IMG/VR virus record: IMGVR_UViG_3300037108_000012
Span: 1-64,000 of that record
Strand: one strand, 5' to 3'
DNA length: 64,000 bases
DNA from: a virus
Numbering within the stretch: position 1 is the stretch's first letter; each line of letters opens with the position of its first letter. The notes under the pieces were generated by a model. That model was not told the origin of the DNA, made no database searches, and saw only the letters and a program-made list of their open reading frames with translations. The position numbers were made by a program, and so were the translations under genes. Positions 22,995 to 31,828 of the stretch are shown here, piece after piece.

Positions 22995-23792
22995 ATGTCT
23001 GAAAGCGTAAGAGGATCGAACGGCGGGAACGCTCGTAAGGAAAAATTAACACCGGAGCAGCGTTCATCTATCGCCAAACTTGCTGCTCAAAAGCGGTGGG
23101 GGAAAACAAAAGAAGAGCCAGAAGATTTAGGATATTCTTATGTAAATTCAAAGACAGGAGAAACATCCGAACCATCTCCTACACCTATCGTAATCAATGA
23201 ATCTCCAAAACCTATTCCTTCTTCGTTTATCTACAAAGAAGATATAAAACCCATTACAGAGCATATTCCTGCGGCTCCACAGGCGCTACGTGTAACTCCT
23301 TCGGAAAAGGGAAGGAAACGTGCCTCAAAGGAAAACCAAACAGTATCTAAAGTCTATAGACAAGCTCTTTCTACAGCAGAAAAAGAGTACGAAGAAACAG
23401 CGGAAAAACTAGCGTATCATGATGAGATGGCTGCACGTCTAAAGGCTAGAATGCCAAGGCTGATTCAAACCGTAGAGGCGCTACGAGGAACAATTGATCC
23501 TCAAGTAGCGATGCAATCGTATCCGATGCAATCATTTAATACGCCGATGCAAGATTTTTCCGATCCGGCTAGGATGAATCAACCGTACCAACCAATGCCG
23601 ACAATAGAACAGAATCCTATTGATCCTGCTTTGTACATGACAAACTCTAATCCATTACCAGGGTTAGTACCTGCGGCTCAAAATGCTCCTATGGTTCCTA
23701 ATACGTCAGTAGGGGGAGCGATAGACTTGGATTATTCTCCAGTGGAAGATGAAGGACCAAAGTTGGCGAACATGGGCGGAGGATGGGTGTAA
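22995..23792 (+). CDS. Hypothetical protein with RGGKAR-like N-terminus (265 aa)
   Basis: The N-terminus (GGNARKEKLTPEQRSSIAKL then AAQKRWG) is a short motif shared by many phage and plasmid proteins. A Pro-rich linker, a coiled coil (about 115-160) and a Met/Gln/Pro-rich tail follow. Possibly DNA-associated or structural. GGGAGAG precedes the ATG. Confidence 0.6.
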   Translation: MSESVRGSNGGNARKEKLTPEQRSSIAKLAAQKRWGKTKEEPEDLGYSYVNSKTGETSEPSPTPIVINESPKPIPSSFIYKEDIKPITEHIPAAPQALRVTPSEKGRKRASKENQTVSKVYRQALSTAEKEYEETAEKLAYHDEMAARLKARMPRLIQTVEALRGTIDPQVAMQSYPMQSFNTPMQDFSDPARMNQPYQPMPTIEQNPIDPALYMTNSNPLPGLVPAAQNAPMVPNTSVGGAIDLDYSPVEDEGPKLANMGGGWV

Positions 23793-23793
23793 A

Positions 23794-23946
23794 ATGACCG
23801 AACAAGAGAAGAAAGCCGAATGTGAGCGTATTTGCGGAGAGTCTGGTAAGCGTGGGATGCACCAGATTGCTCCAGTGATGTGTCCTATTAAAGAGGACGA
23901 ATGGAAGCATCCTAAGCGCAAGAACGACTATCAGGGGGTAAATTGA
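23794..23946 (+). CDS. Small Cys-containing protein (50 aa)
   Basis: MTEQEKKAECERICGESGKR... with three Cys residues and basic tail. It abuts the previous gene and overlaps the next start. Unrecognised. Confidence 0.5.
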   Translation: MTEQEKKAECERICGESGKRGMHQIAPVMCPIKEDEWKHPKRKNDYQGVN

Positions 23947-24146
23947 AGACCAAACTTGAGACGATGATCGAGCTTGAGGATACTGTGCGTGCCGAGGTAA
24001 CGGCGCGTTATCCAGATATGGACGCTGATTGGGCCGTAAAGCACTACATGGATCGGTTCTACGACAATAACAAGAAATTATCTGGAATCATAGCGGCGAT
24101 GGTTCCTGAGATCATTAGGTCGCAGATGGAGCCAAAGGAGGCGTGA
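23943..24146 (+). CDS. Small helical protein (67 aa)
   Basis: TTG start overlapping the upstream stop; MKTKLETMIELEDTVRAEVT... helical. Its TGA overlaps the next ATG. Unrecognised. Confidence 0.5.
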   Translation: MKTKLETMIELEDTVRAEVTARYPDMDADWAVKHYMDRFYDNNKKLSGIIAAMVPEIIRSQMEPKEA

Positions 24147-24604
24147 TGAGTGGAAACGAAGAGCGTCTTGCGTATGCTTTTGAACGAATAGCTACAGCGT
24201 TGGAAGGGTTCAATGAAGAATTTAAGCAAGCAGGAACTCGATACTGGCCTAGACCAGGACAGCAAAAAGAAGCCGTCCTTAGCAGAGTCCCAACCGAAGA
24301 GGATAAAATCCGAGAGCGGCAAGGAACAGGAGATAATATCCCAATTGACGAATGGCTCACCGATATTGGAGACCCAGAGGGAGAAGCAGGAATCGTCGGA
24401 GAACGAAGCCGACAGTGGATTATCGACCATCACCCTGAAAAAGAAAAAGTCGTTGATGCCAGTCCCAAAGCTGTCAGCGTTGGAGAGCAGGACACTTCAA
24501 GCGTTGAAGAGGTTGAAGGTAAAGCCGGAAGCGTTGCAGTCATTACCACAGATAACCCCCATGTTGAAAAAAAGTCTCAAAGGCGGACTAAGAACCGCTC
24601 TTGA
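24146..24604 (+). CDS. Helical protein overlapping the next gene (152 aa)
   Basis: MSGNEERLAYAFERIATALE... behind AAAGGAGG. The N-terminal helix resembles NEERIAxALERIAxAL segments in phage proteins. The C-terminal 130 residues overlap a second frame for 392 bp. The pair may be true overlapping genes or one gene with a frameshift. Confidence 0.5.
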   Translation: MSGNEERLAYAFERIATALEGFNEEFKQAGTRYWPRPGQQKEAVLSRVPTEEDKIRERQGTGDNIPIDEWLTDIGDPEGEAGIVGERSRQWIIDHHPEKEKVVDASPKAVSVGEQDTSSVEEVEGKAGSVAVITTDNPHVEKKSQRRTKNRS

Positions 24605-25103
24605 GGCTATGCGTTTTGCAACGAACGATGAAGTGGTAGCGGATTTTCTGAGGGTTTACGATAAGATTCCTATTGGCGATAGGGACAGATTGCCATGGGA
24701 AGCTATAATGATAAAAGCCAAAGTGAATCCGATATACTTACTTGGTGCTATTCAGATGGCGGTGCAGACCTACAGTTGGAATAAGAGTAGGTTTCTAGCG
24801 GTATCGAGTCATCCTGAGATCACAAAGAATAGAATCAAGTTCGCAAAGATGGCTGGAGGCGTAAAGGACAGAGAGGCGTTGGATATAGTCAACGGATTTT
24901 TGCAATCGCCGAAAGGACCAACGTTTATTGGCAAGCAGGTTGCAGTATTTGGCGGTAATGGTGGTGGTCAGAGTAACAATGGTGGCGGTAATGTAGTGGA
25001 CGCGGAAGTAGATAATGATGATGGGTTTGAGAATCTGTTTCCTAGTCCGAATGAGATTCAGGACAAACTTGTGCCAATCAGACAACGGTTGCTGGAGGGG
25101 TGA
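24213..25103 (+). CDS. Candidate small terminase subunit or packaging-associated protein (296 aa)
   Basis: MKNLSKQELDTGLDQDSKKK... a charged, low-complexity first 100 residues and a more ordered C-terminal domain (LEAMRFATNDEVVADFLRVY ... WEAIMIKAKVNPIYLLGAIQ), with a Gly/Asn-rich stretch and acidic tail. GGAAGGG precedes the ATG. Position two small genes before TerL is typical of TerS, but there is no diagnostic motif, so this is only a candidate. Confidence 0.55.
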   Translation: MKNLSKQELDTGLDQDSKKKPSLAESQPKRIKSESGKEQEIISQLTNGSPILETQREKQESSENEADSGLSTITLKKKKSLMPVPKLSALESRTLQALKRLKVKPEALQSLPQITPMLKKSLKGGLRTALEAMRFATNDEVVADFLRVYDKIPIGDRDRLPWEAIMIKAKVNPIYLLGAIQMAVQTYSWNKSRFLAVSSHPEITKNRIKFAKMAGGVKDREALDIVNGFLQSPKGPTFIGKQVAVFGGNGGGQSNNGGGNVVDAEVDNDDGFENLFPSPNEIQDKLVPIRQRLLEG

Positions 25104-25351
25104 TGGCTAATAGATCATTTGATGAGGATACTTCGTGGAGTAGGTCGGGTAAGAGTAAATTTGGTACTCATACTACGTATTACTCTAGGGCGGTAATCGT
25201 AGAGAATGGAAAGAAGTGTGGATTTTGCGCGTATGGAAATACCGTATTGGAAGCCAATGAACTCCTAAATTCTTTCCTGAGCGATAAATGTAATTGTTGG
25301 ACTCCCAAGACAAAAGAAATATGTCCAGTGCATAGAAAGGATAACGATTGA
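25103..25351 (+). CDS. Small Cys-rich protein (82 aa)
   Basis: MANRSFDEDTSWSRSGKSKF... with CGFC, CNCW and CPVH, likely one zinc site. ATG overlaps the previous stop. Unrecognised. Confidence 0.6.
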   Translation: MANRSFDEDTSWSRSGKSKFGTHTTYYSRAVIVENGKKCGFCAYGNTVLEANELLNSFLSDKCNCWTPKTKEICPVHRKDND

Positions 25352-25593
25352 TACGATTCATAGATTTAGGAAAACAGATAGCAACAGACCCGCATGATCT
25401 TGAATGGTCGCGGGAGTTTTGCTTTTATGACACGTTGGAAGCTCATTTTGTTTCTTTTGATAACCGGCAAATCTTTGATTCGGTTGATGATTTGAAAGAC
25501 TGTCTGGACGAAAATGAGGTTGCATACGGGAGACGGATACTAGGGTTGCTTCCGTCGTGGGTTCCCAAGAGCACTAGGAGTTTAGCGAGGTAG
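25348..25593 (+). CDS. Hypothetical protein (81 aa)
   Basis: TTG start (TTGATACGATTC) behind AAAGGATAA. MIRFIDLGKQIATDPHDLEW... with a DSVDDLKDCLDENE acidic helix. Common type of small phage protein near terL, but no name. Confidence 0.6.
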   Translation: MIRFIDLGKQIATDPHDLEWSREFCFYDTLEAHFVSFDNRQIFDSVDDLKDCLDENEVAYGRRILGLLPSWVPKSTRSLAR

Positions 25594-25596
25594 ATT

Positions 25597-28500
25597 TTGT
25601 ATAGCGAAAAGATTATCGAAGCCAATCTTGACCTTTTTGAATCGAAAGAAGGTTGGCGACCAGTGCGCCATACCTTAGATCAAGTAAACGAGTTTAAGTC
25701 ATACGTAGATTCTGTAGTGAAAATAGGAAGTAACAGCAAAGGTTCATGGATTGAATCTGTCGCACCTATGACAGAGAAAAGAAGAAAAGAAATATCCCAT
25801 TGGGTAGAAAACGAGCAGGTTCTTTGTGGCTTGGACAGCCTTTATTGGGAACTAAACTATGCGTATGTGTGTTGTCCAGCAGAAGCACCAATATGGATGT
25901 CTGACTTTTCTTTTAAGCCTATCGGTGAAATAATACCAGGAGATGAAATTATAGGTTTTGAAAGAAAACCTTTGAAGAACACGCCTAATGCCACGTTGAA
26001 TTCGCGTGGTCGTCAACGCACCACGAAATTAGAGCACATTGTAAGAACTAAAGTTACATCGGTTCATAAATGTATACGTCCAATAATTAAAGTAACGATG
26101 GAATCGGGAGATGTTATAAGATGCACACCAGATCATTTATGGTCTAGTGGAGAACATGACCGAAGTTTATATCCTTGGATAAAAGCTAGGATAGGTAAAA
26201 CACTCAGAAAAATAGTTGATGTTTATCCAAACGATCCGCCTGATCCATGGACCGCTGCGTGGTTGGGAGGTATGTACGACGGAGAAGGATCACGAGGAAT
26301 GATTTCGCAGTATAAGAGTCATAACCCAGAAGTTCACGCTAAACTCGTTGAATCAATGAAGATGTTCGACTTCAAACAAAAATTTAAGAGCGGTAAAAGT
26401 CACATCGTACAAGAGTATGTAGGGTGGAACGATTACTGTGTTCGCATCAATGGTGAATTAACAGGTAAAGCTAAATTCTTGTGCTGGTGCAAACCTGTAA
26501 GAGCATGGTCGATGGAGAAGCTAATATTTAAGTCAATGAGAGCTTTTGGAGATAAGGTTGTGAATATAGAACCAGATGGAGAAGGTGAAGTTTTTGCACT
26601 TACAACAGAAACAGGAAATTATATAGTATACGGATATGCAAGTCGAAATTGTGACGAAAAAGGGCAGATTTATAAATTTGCACCACGTATGTCTCAAAGG
26701 ATATATAATTCCGTCATTGCGGATTTTGATGAGAAACAAGTGTCTATTGAACTCCTTATACTTAAAGGAAGGCAATTAGGGATCACTACCCAAACTGCTT
26801 TGAAGTTTCTTCACAGAATGCTTTTCCTTCCACATACTCAGGCTATTATGGCCTCAGTTAAAGCGGAAGCATCGCAACTTATCTCAAGGATTATTGATAC
26901 AGCGTATGAAAGGTGTCCATTTTGGTTAGTTCCGTACAGAACCCCAAAAAAGGGATTCTCTAATGGTTCGATTCTTTCTGTACAGTCAGGTATGCAAGCT
27001 ACGGGACTAGCTCAAGGATGGACACCAAGTTGTTTAACACCAGATTCACTTATTCGTGTTGCTGATGGGTTTGTTAAGCCAATCTCCAGCATCACCGAAG
27101 ATGATACTGTAATTACGCACACAGGGAAACTTGTGAAAGTAAAGGCAGCATTCAAAACGAAGCGTGAACCAGATGTGGCACGGTCAATTAAATTATGGGG
27201 ACATCACAGTAGTCTAAAATGTACACCTGAACACCTAATTAAAACTCCTGATGGGTGGGTAGAGGCCGCAGAGATAAGCGTTGGAGATTACGTTGTTCAC
27301 CCGTTACGAAAAATTACAGACGAAATAAAATCGTTTGAAACCTACCTTTATAGAAGAGGTAAAATACGAGAAGATAAGAAAATACGTTTTAACGTCAACC
27401 TTACATCAGGGTTAGGGTATCTGTGTGGTTTTTACCTAGCTGAAGGTACGTGCCACGGAACGACCACCGTGAATAAGAAGTATCTGTCAGAGGTCGTGTT
27501 TAGTATTCATGCAAACGAAATGGAAGACAGAGAAAGGTGTCTACGTAAGTATTTTGGAGAAAAACAAAATATCAATTCCAAAAAGAAGAATAAAGGAAAC
27601 GGGGCAAGCATTACCGTAAGCTGTGCATGGTTCGCTAGATGGATAGCGGAAAACTTCGGCAGGACAGATAAGAAGACAATCCCTGATTGGGTATGGAATG
27701 CCGGGAGAGAGTTTTGCCTTGGATTAGTGAATGGATATTTAGAAGGAGATGGATCAACCTGCGAAGATCGTAATATAGTTATTGCTCCTTCTATTTGTCA
27801 GCAGTTGATTCTTCAAATGCGAGATATGGTAGCGTCTCTTGGTATAGGATGGTCTTCAGTATACTTTAATCCGAAGGAGAAATCTAAGCACGATAAATCT
27901 GTTCGTAAGGACGTATGGAGATTAGCTCTTACTGGACCTACTGCTTATCACTATCGTTCAATGTTTGGATACTTTACTCAACCGCTAAAAAACGGAGAAG
28001 CACGTCATTGGCGCTATGGTGCAGATGGAGAAAGTGTAGAGATTATGGTTGAGTCGGCATTAAATGATTATGCCGATGAGTATTGGGATATAGAAGTAGA
28101 AGACGAGGATCACTCATTCACCACAGATCAATGTGCAGTACATAACTGCGTTCACCTTTCTGAGATAGCGGACATCCCAGACCCTATAAAAACAATCGAA
28201 GAGGGATTATTCCGAGCCGCTCACTCATCCAAGAACCTATTCATGGCTCTTGAGGGAACAGGAGGAGGGAGTACAGGGTGGCTTGCTGACACATGGAGAG
28301 CAGCTAAAGAAGATTGGCCTAAAGGACAATCAAGACTGTTCCCGATGTTTATTCCTTGGCCTATGTGTCCAGAGATTTATCCTCAAGAAGATTGGATTAG
28401 GAAATTTCCTTTAGAAAACAGTTGGAGACCAAGCGAAGTAACGCGAAGACATATTACACGCTGCGAGTCGTATATACGCAACACTCCGTACTTAGCGAGA

Positions 28501-29631
28501 GTGGCTGGTTACGATTATAGAATGCCGATTGAGCAGCAGTGGTTTTGGGAGTTCAATTATAATCAGGCTTGCAAGAATCATACGCAGAAGACATGGGCAT
28601 CGCAAATGCCAGCGGATGACCATGAATCTCTGACAGGAAAACACGATTCTATCTTTGAGCCGGAAGTTATTGGAGAAATAGAAGAAAATATATATGAAAT
28701 TAAAGGAGACGTTAAGAAAAGGATAAACCCTGTACTTGAATATGCTGTGATCGGTCATGACATTGACGAAATATTCTATCCAGACCCTTCAATGATAGAT
28801 AAACATCAACAAGTTATAAATGTAGAATGGAAATCTCACAGAGGTCAGAAGTACGAATGGGAAATGATACCACTTCTACCATTAGACGAGGAGGTGGAAC
28901 GTAATACTATGGACCGTATTCTTATTTATGAGGAGCCAATAAAAGGACAGTATTACTCATGTGGAATTGATACCGCTGATGGTTTAGGAAAAGAGGATGA
29001 GGATAGGACTATCTTATCTGTGGCGAATAACAGGTTTCACGGAGAAGCAGATAAGCAGGTCTGTGAGTTTACTTCTAATAAAGTGAACGCAGCCCAAGTT
29101 GTAGCTTTTGCGGCTTGTTTAGGTGCGCTATATGGACCGTGCTGCCCTGATAGTAGGGGTATGAAGTATGTTATTGAGCAGATCGGAAGGCCGGGAGAAA
29201 CTTGCCAGCATCAGTTAAAGATGATGGGTTTTATGAACCATCACAAGCCAAGGAGATATGATTCAAAGAAAATCAAGCAAGATATGGGAAGTCACGAAGG
29301 ATGGTGGTCTAGTTCGTGGAGTGTTCCTATTCTCATGACACGATTTGTAGAAGCCGTAAACGGTGGATGGTATATTCCGTCGTCTAGGTGGTTGATAGAG
29401 GAACTGAAGACATTAGAGCGTCACGCTACGAGTGGTAAATCGAAGATGGAGCATAGGTCTGGACAACATGACGACAGAGTTAGGGCGGCTGCACAGTCAT
29501 ATTTTACTGCTCATGATATGGATATTTTGACTGAACGCGCTAAGAAGAGGTATGATGTTCCTATTAAGAAGAAGTCGGACCCAAACAAGGGTAGGTGCAT
29601 GAGCAACGCGTTTTCAGTGGGAGAATGGTGA
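25597..29631 (+). CDS. terL: Terminase large subunit, interrupted by two inteins
   Basis: 1344 residues before splicing. Exteins: 1-91, 352-478, 851-1344, giving about 712 residues. Walker A-like LKGRQLGITT is at 389-398, Walker B VHLSEIA at 852-858 directly after intein 2, and the nuclease acidic motif GIDTAD follows near 1126. The C-terminal GQHDDRV is also typical. It powers DNA packaging and cuts concatemers. TTG start. The inteins lie at conserved ATPase sites, so packaging needs splicing. Confidence 0.92.
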   Translation: MYSEKIIEANLDLFESKEGWRPVRHTLDQVNEFKSYVDSVVKIGSNSKGSWIESVAPMTEKRRKEISHWVENEQVLCGLDSLYWELNYAYVCCPAEAPIWMSDFSFKPIGEIIPGDEIIGFERKPLKNTPNATLNSRGRQRTTKLEHIVRTKVTSVHKCIRPIIKVTMESGDVIRCTPDHLWSSGEHDRSLYPWIKARIGKTLRKIVDVYPNDPPDPWTAAWLGGMYDGEGSRGMISQYKSHNPEVHAKLVESMKMFDFKQKFKSGKSHIVQEYVGWNDYCVRINGELTGKAKFLCWCKPVRAWSMEKLIFKSMRAFGDKVVNIEPDGEGEVFALTTETGNYIVYGYASRNCDEKGQIYKFAPRMSQRIYNSVIADFDEKQVSIELLILKGRQLGITTQTALKFLHRMLFLPHTQAIMASVKAEASQLISRIIDTAYERCPFWLVPYRTPKKGFSNGSILSVQSGMQATGLAQGWTPSCLTPDSLIRVADGFVKPISSITEDDTVITHTGKLVKVKAAFKTKREPDVARSIKLWGHHSSLKCTPEHLIKTPDGWVEAAEISVGDYVVHPLRKITDEIKSFETYLYRRGKIREDKKIRFNVNLTSGLGYLCGFYLAEGTCHGTTTVNKKYLSEVVFSIHANEMEDRERCLRKYFGEKQNINSKKKNKGNGASITVSCAWFARWIAENFGRTDKKTIPDWVWNAGREFCLGLVNGYLEGDGSTCEDRNIVIAPSICQQLILQMRDMVASLGIGWSSVYFNPKEKSKHDKSVRKDVWRLALTGPTAYHYRSMFGYFTQPLKNGEARHWRYGADGESVEIMVESALNDYADEYWDIEVEDEDHSFTTDQCAVHNCVHLSEIADIPDPIKTIEEGLFRAAHSSKNLFMALEGTGGGSTGWLADTWRAAKEDWPKGQSRLFPMFIPWPMCPEIYPQEDWIRKFPLENSWRPSEVTRRHITRCESYIRNTPYLARVAGYDYRMPIEQQWFWEFNYNQACKNHTQKTWASQMPADDHESLTGKHDSIFEPEVIGEIEENIYEIKGDVKKRINPVLEYAVIGHDIDEIFYPDPSMIDKHQQVINVEWKSHRGQKYEWEMIPLLPLDEEVERNTMDRILIYEEPIKGQYYSCGIDTADGLGKEDEDRTILSVANNRFHGEADKQVCEFTSNKVNAAQVVAFAACLGALYGPCCPDSRGMKYVIEQIGRPGETCQHQLKMMGFMNHHKPRRYDSKKIKQDMGSHEGWWSSSWSVPILMTRFVEAVNGGWYIPSSRWLIEELKTLERHATSGKSKMEHRSGQHDDRVRAAAQSYFTAHDMDILTERAKKRYDVPIKKKSDPNKGRCMSNAFSVGEW
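25870..26649 (+). mobile_element. Intein 1 in TerL (about 260 aa, LAGLIDADG-type)
   Basis: From Cys92 (or Cys93) to Asn351, followed by Cys352. Block A reads CCPAEAPIWM, block B TPDH with His180, and the end is GYASRN|C. The expected penultimate His is Arg350, which is atypical. One LAGLIDADG-like motif, WLGGMYDGEGS at 222-232, is present. It is placed just before the CDEKGQIYKF extein segment. Confidence 0.88.
27031..28146 (+). mobile_element. Intein 2 in TerL (372 aa, two LAGLIDADG motifs)
   Basis: From Cys479 to Asn850, followed by Cys851. Block A CLTPDSLIRV, block B TPEH with His546, block F YWDIEVEDEDHSF, block G VHN|C. LAGLIDADG motifs LGYLCGFYLAEGT (606-618) and LGLVNGYLEGDGS (708-720) indicate an active-looking homing endonuclease. 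It splits GWTPS|CVHLSEIA, right at the Walker B. Confidence 0.92.
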
Positions 29632-29948
29632 TGGATACAGCCACAGAGATAGAACAATGGCTCCGCAAAGAAGCGCATGAGAAGACGAAGTACGCTGAAT
29701 CTCGCAAGAGTTATACACAAGCGCCTTCTTCCGACGCAGATCGTAAATCGGCTCATCAACTGGCACAGCAAATGATGGGACGGAAGTTCCCGATGCAGAG
29801 CAGGGTAGAGGAAGAAAAAAGCAATCGTATTCAGATACGGATCGCAGCAAAGCTAGAGCAAGAGGCGGCAATGCTTTTGCGGTTTGCAGATTTTGTAGCG
29901 GGGAGGAACAATGGGAATCATCCAGTGGTGGAACGACAGGAAGCGTAG
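29631..29948 (+). CDS. Hypothetical helical protein (105 aa)
   Basis: MDTATEIEQWLRKEAHEKTK..., TGATG overlap with terL. Largely charged helix. Unrecognised. Confidence 0.6.
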   Translation: MDTATEIEQWLRKEAHEKTKYAESRKSYTQAPSSDADRKSAHQLAQQMMGRKFPMQSRVEEEKSNRIQIRIAAKLEQEAAMLLRFADFVAGRNNGNHPVVERQEA

Positions 29949-30183
29949 TGACGAGCCTGTAGAGATAGCGGCTAAACCATCTGAGATAGTGCAGGAACAG
30001 ACTACACAGAGCGATTACGACCGTGTATCCAAGTACGGAGCAGACGGAGGACACATCGTAGATTTGACCAATAAGCCAAGGAAAGAAAACGATGGTTTTG
30101 CTCCAGACCACGAACTATTGACTTCGTACAATCGAGCGCATCAAGGAACGCGAGACGGAATCAACTCGCTGATGAGGAGATAA
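29911..30183 (+). CDS. Hypothetical protein (90 aa)
   Basis: MGIIQWWNDRKRSDEPVEIA..., overlapping the previous gene by 38 bp; GGGGAGG precedes the ATG. Disordered middle, basic end. Unrecognised. Confidence 0.55.
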   Translation: MGIIQWWNDRKRSDEPVEIAAKPSEIVQEQTTQSDYDRVSKYGADGGHIVDLTNKPRKENDGFAPDHELLTSYNRAHQGTRDGINSLMRR

Positions 30184-30184
30184 T

Positions 30185-30415
30185 ATGATCGAAAATAAGA
30201 TTGAACATGGAATACCAATCCCTCCAATAAAAATAACACCTCTTGAGGAGAGATTCCCTCAATTTCTATCTCTTGAGATTAACGACTCATTTGTGATCCT
30301 AGATAAAGAGTTTCCAATGCACTTCGTAATTGGAGAATGGGGTCGTAATAACAATCGTAGACATGAAGTCAGGAAACTAGATAACGGAGATTATAGAGTG
30401 TGGAGAGTGAAATGA
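30185..30415 (+). CDS. Hypothetical protein (76 aa)
   Basis: MIENKIEHGIPIPPIKITPL... with GEWGRNNNRRHEVRKLDNGD. GAGGAG precedes the ATG. Compact beta-rich look. Unrecognised. Confidence 0.55.
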   Translation: MIENKIEHGIPIPPIKITPLEERFPQFLSLEINDSFVILDKEFPMHFVIGEWGRNNNRRHEVRKLDNGDYRVWRVK

Positions 30416-31089
30416 AGTATTTTAAACTCACTAAGCGTCTTAATGAACACGAGAACTGTTTCATCCTCTGGACACAGTGGACAACGTTAGTGTGGGACCG
30501 TGGTTCTATTCAATGCAGAGGAACGGACGAGTTTGAACTGGTAATCAAATATAAGGCTTGGGGTCCATTATTCTATTGGGGTAATAGAGATATTGAAAAA
30601 CTAGGAGAGCGGTCAAAGTTTGATAAACTCCAGTGGACTAGGATTCAACCTCGTTATGCGGAGCTTCGTAAGCGTAAGATAGACGAACGGGACTTCTACG
30701 AACATCGTGAGCAACAGGTAAGGCAGGGGAGAAAGAAAAATCCTGCGGATATGACTTATCCAGAGCGTCATGCGGCGACACTTGAGTCCATTAAGAAAAT
30801 GAAGTTTAGTGATAACTTTATGCACTTGATGACCACGCCGTATGGTAAACTTGCACTGGAACGTGGAGAAAAGTGCAGAGACGATGTAACAGGAGAACTT
30901 CTAACAGAAGAAATGTTCCAGCGCGACAAGGAAAAGTACAAGCGTATAGCTCCGCCGAACATAGGTATTCTAGGATTTAAGAGGGCGGAGAGCGGTGAAG
31001 GGTACGATGCAATAAAGGTCAAGGGATTTGAAAAAGTGCAGATTGAGAGTAGCGTAGGACAGAAACTACAGTTGGAGGATGGACGATGA
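30412..31089 (+). CDS. Hypothetical protein (225 aa)
   Basis: MKYFKLTKRLNEHENCFILW..., a basic middle helix (about 80-110) and a helix-loop C-terminus. ATGA overlap with the upstream gene. No family recognised; located in the packaging/head region. Confidence 0.6.
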   Translation: MKYFKLTKRLNEHENCFILWTQWTTLVWDRGSIQCRGTDEFELVIKYKAWGPLFYWGNRDIEKLGERSKFDKLQWTRIQPRYAELRKRKIDERDFYEHREQQVRQGRKKNPADMTYPERHAATLESIKKMKFSDNFMHLMTTPYGKLALERGEKCRDDVTGELLTEEMFQRDKEKYKRIAPPNIGILGFKRAESGEGYDAIKVKGFEKVQIESSVGQKLQLEDGR

Positions 31090-31394
31090 GATGGCTAAGA
31101 ACTAATCTAAGAGAAAACGTCTTTTATGTAGACACCAGAGACGATGCGCCTGAAGAAGGGAATGAGGGTGACTTTATGTCATTTCTCACCGCAATTCGAG
31201 ATGATGGGCAGATGTTTGTATCCTTTGCTCCTACAGGGTGTGAGGATGCAAAGCCGAAGAATCTGAGAAAGTTTCTAGATTCCATGCTAAACGACCCTGC
31301 AAAAAGTGAAGTAGTGAGGGCTGATAGAAAATCAAGGGAACGTATGGCTGGTAGCAATAAGGGGCAACCCGGATGGATAGAGGAGGCATCATGA
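31086..31394 (+). CDS. Hypothetical protein (102 aa)
   Basis: MRWLRTNLRENVFYVDTRDD... ends GSNKGQPGWIEEAS. ATGAGATG junction with upstream gene. Unrecognised. Confidence 0.55.
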   Translation: MRWLRTNLRENVFYVDTRDDAPEEGNEGDFMSFLTAIRDDGQMFVSFAPTGCEDAKPKNLRKFLDSMLNDPAKSEVVRADRKSRERMAGSNKGQPGWIEEAS

Positions 31395-31828
31395 ACCGCA
31401 GATCATTTTTCAAGTTCTTAGGTATTGGAGCGGCCACGGCAGTGGTTGCGCCAAAGTTGTTGAACAATATGGTGCCGGAATACTATCCAGAATCCAATAG
31501 TCCAATCGCACTGGAAAAAATTCAAAAGGTTTATAATGAGCAAAAATTTACTTCTGGTGGTAGTTACAAGTATGTTCGCGTAGCCCCGACAACTGTTCCT
31601 TTTCGTACAGGCGATCTAGTACGCTACAAGATCGAAAAGAGAGGCGGTACAATCGCGTATAGAGTACCAAAATCACCTAAATGGACAAAAGAAGAATATT
31701 ATGGAATAGCGATAAACAATGCTTTACCGGGAAACTACACATTTATTCAAGTAAACTCTGATGCAATAACACCTTACAAGAACTGCACGCCTCATGCGTT
31801 CGCATGGATGAAAGGAACAAATGCCTAG
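31391..31828 (+). CDS. Protein with a twin-arginine (Tat) signal (145 aa)
   Basis: MNRRSFFKFLGIGAATAVVA matches the Tat pattern (RRxFFK then a moderately hydrophobic segment ending AVVAP). The rest is a small soluble domain with no recognised motif. Start chosen at the ATG behind GAGGAGG; it overlaps the upstream gene by 4 nt. Export of a phage protein by Tat would be unusual. Confidence 0.65.
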   Translation: MNRRSFFKFLGIGAATAVVAPKLLNNMVPEYYPESNSPIALEKIQKVYNEQKFTSGGSYKYVRVAPTTVPFRTGDLVRYKIEKRGGTIAYRVPKSPKWTKEEYYGIAINNALPGNYTFIQVNSDAITPYKNCTPHAFAWMKGTNA

